From a virus, in the IMG/VR virus record IMGVR_UViG_3300024258_000095, positions 1 to 28,273 of that record: a stretch of DNA of 28,273 bases, one strand, 5' to 3'. The stretch's first letter is position 1, and every line of letters starts with the position of its first letter. The notes under the pieces are model-generated. The model did no database searches, was not told the DNA's origin, and was given only the letters and a program-made list of their open reading frames with translations. This document shows positions 24,451-28,273 of this stretch, piece by piece. A program made the translations under genes and the position numbers.

Positions 24451-24479
24451 ATTATATAGATAAAAACTTATATATTCAA
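24451..24479 (-). promoter_or_regulatory. Sigma70-type promoter at the head of the late operon
   Basis: On the minus strand TTGAAT (plus 24474-24479) and TATAAT (plus 24451-24456) are separated by exactly 17 bases. Transcription would start near 24444, about 50 bases before the first late gene. This is the clearest promoter in the window and no phage polymerase promoter is obvious, so the host polymerase likely reads the operon. Confidence 0.75.
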
Positions 24480-24553
24480 TACCGTTGATAGGAAGCCTGT
24501 ATTTGATCGACAAGACTACATACAATAAATGTATCAAAAAACTATTTAAAATG

Positions 24554-24679
24554 GATTGTGAGCAAAGCTAGACACATCAAATCCCACCCTCCTGCTGATG
24601 AAGTGCAGCTACGTGTGATTTGGTGTTATGGAAACAATGCGAGTTTACGAGTATTGGTTTCATAGGTGGCTCCACAATC
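24554..24679 (+). ncRNA. Candidate structured RNA with nested pseudoknot
   Basis: A compact multi-helix fold can be drawn by eye. Outer stem: 24554-24563 with 24669-24679 (ten pairs, one bulge). Second stem: 24574-24583 with 24617-24626 (ten pairs, one G-U). Third: hairpin 24627-24664. A small hairpin CTGC/GCAG lies at 24592-24608. CCACC at 24584-24588 is complementary to GGTGG at 24665-24669, which would knot the second stem's loop to the junction. Two G-U pairs would be A-C mismatches on the other strand, favouring the plus strand. The block is richer in GC than its surroundings and has no convincing reading frame. No known family is recognised; promoter and ends are uncertain (weak TTGATC at 24503). 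Confidence 0.5.
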
Positions 24680-24793
24680 AGCTAAGTAGAGCGGAACGAA
24701 AGAAGCAAAACCTCTTGCAACAAGCAAGAAAAAACTTTATTTGGTTGGTGATTACTATAAATTAAATATCTTTATTAGTTTATATCTTTAGGC

Positions 24794-24901
24794 AAAAAGT
24801 ACAGAACATATAGTAATAAATATGCAAATTTTTAAAAAGTACAAATCTGTACTTTTTTTGATAAAAACCAGAAATTGAAAAAGTACAGATTTGTACTTTT
24901 T
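24794..24901. repeat. Palindrome cluster with AAAAAGTACA arms (operator or origin-like, set 1)
   Basis: Two 24-base near-palindromes lie at 24834-24857 and 24878-24901. Each has arms AAAAAGTACA / TGTACTTTTT around four bases (AATC and GATT), and the two are exact reverse complements of each other. A further single arm AAAAAGTACA is at 24794-24803, followed by CAGAACATATAG, a block that recurs in diverged form near 25020. The layout suits a repressor operator, a ParB-type site or iterons. The T-rich ends could also make a weak bidirectional terminator. No gene is seen in 24680-25010. Confidence 0.65.
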
Positions 24902-25010
24902 GCTTATATCTAGCTTAATATTATATACTAATATTATAAACATAATTAGGCAAATGTTGAATGTGTCGATAGATACAAAAATCATGAATCAGATACAACT
25001 TGATTATATT

Positions 25011-25168
25011 AAAAATAGACAGAACATAGTATATATAAATATACAAAATTTTTAAATGCAAAATATACTTGAACAAAATAGACAAATCTATCCTTTTTGA
25101 AGATGTTTTGTCTATTTTATATACTAAACAATCATAATTTTAGACAATTTTTAGACATATTTTAAGAC
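25011..25168. repeat. Second, diverged palindrome set with AAAATAGACA arms
   Basis: AAAAATAGACAGAACATAG at 25011 is a diverged copy of the block at 24794. AAAATAGACA (25075-25084) and TGTCTATTTT (25109-25118) are perfect inverted arms. TTTTAGACA-like units then repeat in tandem at about 25137-25168, ending some 35 bases before the ParB-like gene's start. The core has changed from AGTACA to TAGACA in parallel at each site. A weak TAGAAT -10 is visible near 25178. Confidence 0.55.
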
Positions 25169-25203
25169 TAAAAATGATAGAATAAACAAAAAAAAGGAAT
25201 ATC

Positions 25204-25977
25204 TTGAAAGATAAATTTAATGGATTCAATGAAATTGAAGCACACAAATATGCGGCATTAGTGCCAATGGCTATGGAGAGTGAGCAGATAGCATTAAATA
25301 ATGACATTTTAAAAAATGGATTAAATGAACCAATCATGGTTTGGAAAGGAAAAATCATAGATGGAAGATGCAGACAAAAGGCATGTATATTTGCAAATGA
25401 AAAAATGAGATTCACATTTATAGATGATGAAGTACCGGATAATCAAATTAAAATTATGGTTAAGTCTTTAAACACGAGAAGAAACTTATCGAATACACAA
25501 AAAATAATAAGTGCATGTAAAACATATATAGACCCAGATAACAATGGAGTACTAAAACAAACACAAAATGAGATTGCTGAATCATGGGGTATAAGTACCG
25601 TAATATTGAAAAACGGATTATATATACATAAAACAAAACCTAGTTTCATTGAACCATTATTCAATGGATTATCTGTAGAGATTGAAGATAAACATGGAAG
25701 TAAACTATCAAGCAATAAAATTAGTACTATTTATGCATACTTGAAAAGACAAGCAGAAAATTCAATAGAGAACACAGAGCATGCTTGGAATCCAGATTCA
25801 TACATCAATACTGTAAGTGGAAAAGAATGGTATTACGAGCAACTAAAGAGCCAGCGTAATGTAGCTGTTAGTACGAAAATGTTAATTGCAGAATTAGCTA
25901 ACTTTAAATTTCAAGCAACATGCTCTGAAACAGGTGAGGTGCTAAATGGAAAAATCAATGATGAGGAAGTTCACTAG
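25204..25977 (+). CDS. ParB-like nuclease-fold DNA-binding protein
   Basis: It encodes 257 residues starting at TTG with AAGGAA six bases upstream. Residues ~20-75 are a ParB/Srx N-terminal domain: 'EPIMVWKGKIIDGRCRQKACI' matches the 'DG..R..A' nucleotide-binding box. SLNTRRNLSNTQK (88-100) matches the 'LN..RR.LS..Q' segment of ParB/RepB-type proteins. An HTH (TQNEIAESWGISTVILKNGL, ~120-140) follows. The C-terminus is not recognised. It may bind the palindromes upstream to regulate itself, partition or replicate the genome, or govern early transcription. It stands alone on the plus strand between two structured non-coding elements; no ParA is present in the window. Confidence 0.7.
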   Translation: MKDKFNGFNEIEAHKYAALVPMAMESEQIALNNDILKNGLNEPIMVWKGKIIDGRCRQKACIFANEKMRFTFIDDEVPDNQIKIMVKSLNTRRNLSNTQKIISACKTYIDPDNNGVLKQTQNEIAESWGISTVILKNGLYIHKTKPSFIEPLFNGLSVEIEDKHGSKLSSNKISTIYAYLKRQAENSIENTEHAWNPDSYINTVSGKEWYYEQLKSQRNVAVSTKMLIAELANFKFQATCSETGEVLNGKINDEEVH

Positions 25978-25982
25978 TTTTT

Positions 25983-26004
25983 CCCTCTAGCTGAGGGGTA
26001 TTTT
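25983..26004 (+). terminator. Rho-independent terminator of the ParB-like gene
   Basis: CCCTC (25983-25987) pairs with GAGGG (25993-25997) around a five-base loop, followed by GTATTTT, six bases after the stop codon. On the minus strand the stem is followed by A-run, so termination would be in the plus direction only. Confidence 0.6.
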
Positions 26005-26018
26005 CTGATCGTTATCGT

Positions 26019-26087
26019 CTGCCAGGCTGATTTGGAGCCGCAGTGCCGCAACTCTCCGCAAGCTCCGAGCAACGACACCACCAAATC
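26019..26087 (+). ncRNA. GC-rich pseudoknot element downstream of the ParB-like gene
   Basis: A hairpin has stems CTGC/GCAG (26019-26022 with 26040-26043) and GGCT/AGCC (26025-26028 with 26036-26039), a two-base bulge and the seven-base loop GATTTGG (26029-26035). The whole loop is complementary to CCAAATC at 26081-26087, giving an H-type pseudoknot. CCGCAA occurs twice in between, and GGAGC/GCTCC is a competing stem. The block is much richer in GC than its surroundings and has no convincing gene. It could be an RNA, a transcript end or a DNA site; strand is uncertain because all pairs are Watson-Crick. Confidence 0.45.
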
Positions 26088-26135
26088 ACCTTCTGACTAC
26101 CACTCTCAGGGGGATTAGTTTTATATTACCCGGCT

Positions 26136-26621
26136 CTAAAACTTCTTAGTATATTGTACCGATCCGCTTCGTTCTCGCCCATATCCACCTTTGGGATTCA
26201 TTGCACCACCTTCTCTAACTGCCAATTCTAAATTAGAATTATTCCCAAGATCAAACCTACCTTTAGCATTAAGATCAGGTTTAAGACCTCGTTTAGCCTT
26301 GACACCGGCATCATATGATCCAGTAAATCCAAACAACTTAAATCTATTAGCAATATCAGCACTCACACCAGTATCACCACCATGACGAAGATCAGTCTTT
26401 ACAGAAATATCACCAAGTCCAGTATTGAACCTAGTGCCTATTTTGCCACTAAAACCATCATCTTTATCCTTCTTAACATTCTTAATACTTATATTTCTAA
26501 TAGCATCAGGACCTACTCCATCCCTGGCTCTTCTTGCTTTCTTAAGTGATTCTGGTTCATCCCTAACCTTACTGCGACCTTCCATCTTATAATTCTCTGG
26601 AACATAAAATCCTTCATTCAT
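26136..26621 (-). CDS. Gly-rich beta-repeat protein, unknown function
   Basis: It encodes 161 residues. A basic N-terminal third (RSKVRDEPESLKKARRARDGVG) is followed by residues ~55-160 that alternate polar and apolar residues with many Gly turns (KIGTRFNTGLGDISVKTDL, TGVSADIANRFKLFGFTGSY, ARGRFDLGNN-like segments), the pattern of an amphipathic beta sheet or barrel-like repeat, ending in Lys-Phe. There is no signal peptide. It overlaps its upstream partner (ATGA). I do not recognise it; a membrane-acting or virion protein is conceivable. Confidence 0.55.
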   Translation of the reverse strand: MNEGFYVPENYKMEGRSKVRDEPESLKKARRARDGVGPDAIRNISIKNVKKDKDDGFSGKIGTRFNTGLGDISVKTDLRHGGDTGVSADIANRFKLFGFTGSYDAGVKAKRGLKPDLNAKGRFDLGNNSNLELAVREGGAMNPKGGYGRERSGSVQYTKKF

Positions 26622-26866
26622 CCTCTTGCCCTACCTTTAACCATATTGTTTTTACGTATCTTTTTAGATGACTTAAATTTATTAGATATAAATTCTTCAA
26701 CAGTATCATTATCACCTTCTATTTTTCCTAATCCAACAGAATCTGACACAACACCAGCAACACGCTTAAAAAAGCTTGCCTTCTTACCTTTTTTCAAGCC
26801 TACTTCCTCTGGCTCTCGTTTGTTTTTGAACTCATTCTCTTCAGAATATTTACCAAAATTATCCAC
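26618..26866 (-). CDS. Small basic protein, unknown function
   Basis: It encodes 82 residues with GTG start at 26866, chosen because AGGAG lies six bases upstream; a TTG at 26872 would touch the ribosome site. The protein is Lys-rich (FKNKREPEEVGLKKGKKASFFKRVAGVVSDSVGLGKI), with one short hydrophobic patch. It precedes and overlaps the beta-repeat gene, so the two form a small operon facing the late operon's direction but separated from it by the ParB-like region. Confidence 0.5.
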   Translation of the reverse strand: MDNFGKYSEENEFKNKREPEEVGLKKGKKASFFKRVAGVVSDSVGLGKIEGDNDTVEEFISNKFKSSKKIRKNNMVKGRARG

Positions 26867-26939
26867 AAGCAACTCCTATATATTTTATTTTACAGATTTT
26901 ATTATATATCAAACAAACTAATTGTAATGGGATTTCGGA

Positions 26940-26945
26940 TATAAT
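26940..26945 (+). promoter_or_regulatory. Candidate -10 box for the nuclease gene
   Basis: A perfect TATAAT lies 22 bases before the TTG start of the nuclease gene, in the ~100-base gap between two divergent genes. No well-spaced -35 is visible (TTGTAA is only 12 bases upstream), so it may need an activator. The implied leader is very short. Confidence 0.4.
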
Positions 26946-26967
26946 ATTGCAACAAAAAGGATTACAA

Positions 26968-27432
26968 TTGAATAATCAAACTAGAGAACCAAATATTTTT
27001 ACAATCATAACAATCATATTATTCTTACTATCAGTGATAGTAGTAAACTTACAAGCTAAAGAAACTTACCCTGATGTATGTGCAAACAATATAGTATCAG
27101 TATACGATGGAGACACTATCAAAGTAGATATAAACTCATACCCTGATGTTATTGGTAAAGGCGTATCTATAAGGGTAGCAAACATAGATACGCCAGAACT
27201 AAGAGGCGCTAAATGTGAACTAGAAAAAGGTTTAGGTTTATTGGCAAGAGACTTTGCAATAGTCTTTATGAATAGATGTAACCACATCATGTTAAGAAAC
27301 GTACAGAGAGATAAATACTTTAGATTGGTTGCTGAGGTTCATTGTGAGAACCAATCATTAGGCGATGAGCTAATCAAAGTAAATCTAGCTTATCCATACA
27401 CAGGTGGAACAAAACAATCATGGTGTAATTAA
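26968..27432 (+). CDS. Membrane-anchored or secreted staphylococcal-nuclease-like protein (thermonuclease)
   Basis: It encodes 154 residues from TTG 26968, preceded by AAAAAGGA at seven bases; a TTG at 26947 lacks a site. Residues ~10-28 (IFTIITIILFLLSVIVVNL) are a signal or anchor helix. The SNase fold follows: YDGDTIKV (Asp48), IRVANIDTPE (Arg69, Asp74, Glu77) and DKYFRLVAEV (Arg119), corresponding to D21, R35, D40, E43 and R87 of the staphylococcal enzyme, so the active site looks complete. Four or more cysteines suit an oxidising compartment. It would degrade nucleic acid outside the cytoplasm, perhaps incoming DNA of rivals or host debris for nucleotides. Confidence 0.75.
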   Translation: MNNQTREPNIFTIITIILFLLSVIVVNLQAKETYPDVCANNIVSVYDGDTIKVDINSYPDVIGKGVSIRVANIDTPELRGAKCELEKGLGLLARDFAIVFMNRCNHIMLRNVQRDKYFRLVAEVHCENQSLGDELIKVNLAYPYTGGTKQSWCN

Positions 27433-27468
27433 CCAATCTTAAATGTATAGATTCTAAAAGGAAAACAA

Positions 27469-27873
27469 ATGGAAGAAATAGAAATATTAGATCAAGACAA
27501 AGTAGAAATATTCAAAGCTTACACAAAAAAACATAATATAGACTATGTAGGAGGCTATGAAGAATATGATGATACATTCAATAAAGCTATAGAAGAATTA
27601 AAAGAATCAGATAAGATATGGAAATACGTTAAAGAATACAGAAAAGAACGAGCTGAATATAAAGCAAAACTTGAATATGCAAAGATGATGGTATCAGAAA
27701 TGAAGATAGCTTATAATAAATCATCAAGTGATTATTCATCAGCTGCATATTTAGATAGAGACAACAATCTTGTTACAGTAGTGGCAAAGACATCTGATCT
27801 ATTAGATACAGAAATATCAAAGAGTGTGCTAACTAAAATACTAAAAGTAAAAGAAATAAAAGATTGGAATTAA
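27469..27873 (+). CDS. Charged helical protein, unknown function
   Basis: It encodes 134 residues, Glu/Lys-rich, with a likely coiled coil in the middle (WKYVKEYRKERAEYKAKLEYAKMMVSEM) and a more hydrophilic end (AAYLDRDNNLVTVVAKTSDLLD). AAAAGGA precedes the ATG. It follows the nuclease gene by 36 bases on the same strand. Its stop overlaps that of the convergent gene at the right. No family recognised. Confidence 0.55.
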   Translation: MEEIEILDQDKVEIFKAYTKKHNIDYVGGYEEYDDTFNKAIEELKESDKIWKYVKEYRKERAEYKAKLEYAKMMVSEMKIAYNKSSSDYSSAAYLDRDNNLVTVVAKTSDLLDTEISKSVLTKILKVKEIKDWN

Positions 27874-28091
27874 TTCATCTTCTGATTTAACCACATTTTA
27901 GCATACGTCTTCAACACAGGATCATTACTATACTCGATAACAATCTCATACATCAAGCATGGGACCTTATCCATAAACCCCTCTTTAGTAATTTGAACCT
28001 TCATCTTTTGCACCCTTCTGTACAATATAGGGTTATAATCCCTGACTCTTCTTGATACCTCACATACAAAATCTATATCACTCATCTTCAT
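27870..28091 (-). CDS. Small protein, convergent with the preceding gene
   Basis: It encodes about 73 residues from ATG 28091; a TTG at 28100 and an ATG at 28085 are alternatives and the ribosome site is weak for all. The product (SDIDFVCEVSRRVRDYNPILYRRVQKMKV...) is basic with two helical parts. Its stop overlaps the stop of the plus-strand gene by four bases, leaving no room for a terminator. Function unknown. Confidence 0.4.
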   Translation of the reverse strand: MKMSDIDFVCEVSRRVRDYNPILYRRVQKMKVQITKEGFMDKVPCLMYEIVIEYSNDPVLKTYAKMWLNQKMN

Positions 28092-28273
28092 ACCATCCAA
28101 TTAAAACTACAGAATAATAACACATTAAAACTATCTGAGAACCAGGGTTATAGTAGTCATATACTCCAAGGCTCTAAAGTGTAGATTCCTTATACAAAAT
28201 CATATTGCATTAGTATTGGTCCATTATTTACTAAAGAATACGATAATTTAAAGTATACCCCCACCCATCTTCA
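28092..28273. other. Right-edge non-coding stretch
   Basis: I see no convincing reading frame here. It contains a near copy of the recurrent motif, GAGAACCAGGG, at about 28136, and AT-rich DNA typical of an upstream region. The sequence leaves the window. Confidence 0.4.

Larger units (their letters stand above)
564..26816. repeat. Dispersed octamer AGAGCCAG / CTGGCTCT (25 copies)
   Basis: Starts on the plus strand as AGAGCCAG: 1592, 1966, 7570, 7979, 9507, 15453, 16371, 18409, 19066, 20781, 21634, 22738, 22877, 24100, 24282, 25847. As CTGGCTCT: 564, 2820, 3036, 3576, 6386, 7357, 20029, 26524, 26809. Five copies extend to GAGAGCCAGG and many have GG or GGG after the octamer. Copies lie in different reading frames and in one intergenic site. 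One-base variants exist, for example at 10213, 12290 and 28138. Positions are from reading by eye; a few more could be missed. Confidence 0.85.

Noticed and set aside
24594-24634. Hammerhead ribozyme core (CTGATGA at 24595 followed later by GAAA)
   Set aside because: The heptamer lies in a hairpin loop of the best fold, not in a three-way junction, and no stem II fits between it and GAAAC.
24714-24728. CTTGC/GCAAG hairpin as a terminator of the RNA candidate
   Set aside because: It is followed by A-run on the plus strand and by no U-run on either, so it is not a convincing terminator.
24788-24985. Minus-strand 65-codon hydrophobic open frame
   Set aside because: It runs through the palindromes at 24834-24901, is AT-driven, and has no ribosome site.

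Overview
The window is a stretch of a tailed double-stranded DNA bacteriophage genome, AT-rich and densely packed. The signature genes are a large terminase subunit, a portal of about 740 residues, an acidic scaffolding-type protein, several tail-fibre and adhesin genes, and a T4-type lysozyme with a holin-like partner. The portal most resembles those of N4-like or other large podovirus-type phages; this is an impression from sequence style, not a search. Clear Shine-Dalgarno sites (AGGAG or AAGGA) and a textbook sigma70 promoter suggest a proteobacterial or similar host rather than a Bacteroidetes one. No tRNA, integrase or CRISPR array is visible.

Layout. From about 24.39 kb down to base 1, essentially one long operon runs on the minus strand. 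Its order is a small unknown gene, a putative small terminase, two small unknown genes, TerL, two neck-type genes, a 1248-residue repetitive tail fibre, three tandem LamG adhesins, an unknown virion protein, a circularly permuted NlpC/P60-like peptidase, two appendage proteins with a shared C-terminal module, a duplicated two-gene cassette interrupted by two HTH genes, a PAS-domain protein, a holin-like protein, a small unknown gene, lysozyme, portal, two small genes and the scaffold, which runs off the left edge. Stop/start overlaps (TAATG, ATGA) are frequent, and a TTGAAT-17-TATAAT promoter sits at the head of the operon.

The right part (24.4-28.3 kb) is different. It holds about 0.8 kb of non-coding DNA with a folded RNA candidate and two families of palindromes, a ParB-like gene on the plus strand, a terminator followed by a GC-rich pseudoknot element, a minus-strand gene pair, a divergent promoter region, a secreted staphylococcal-nuclease-like gene, and two unknown genes that converge.

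Most notable observations: (1) TerL is split inside its Walker A motif by a 340-residue intein with class 3 features (no nucleophile at position 1, Cys in block F, Thr before His-Asn) and a LAGLIDADG endonuclease. (2) The octamer AGAGCCAG occurs 25 times by hand count on either strand, in several reading frames and between genes, where well under one copy would be expected. (3) Two pseudoknot-capable structured elements flank the ParB-like gene, and its upstream region has two parallel palindrome sets in which the core changes from AGTACA to TAGACA. (4) A duplicated virion cassette has one truncated member. (5) A PAS domain protein sits next to the lysis genes.
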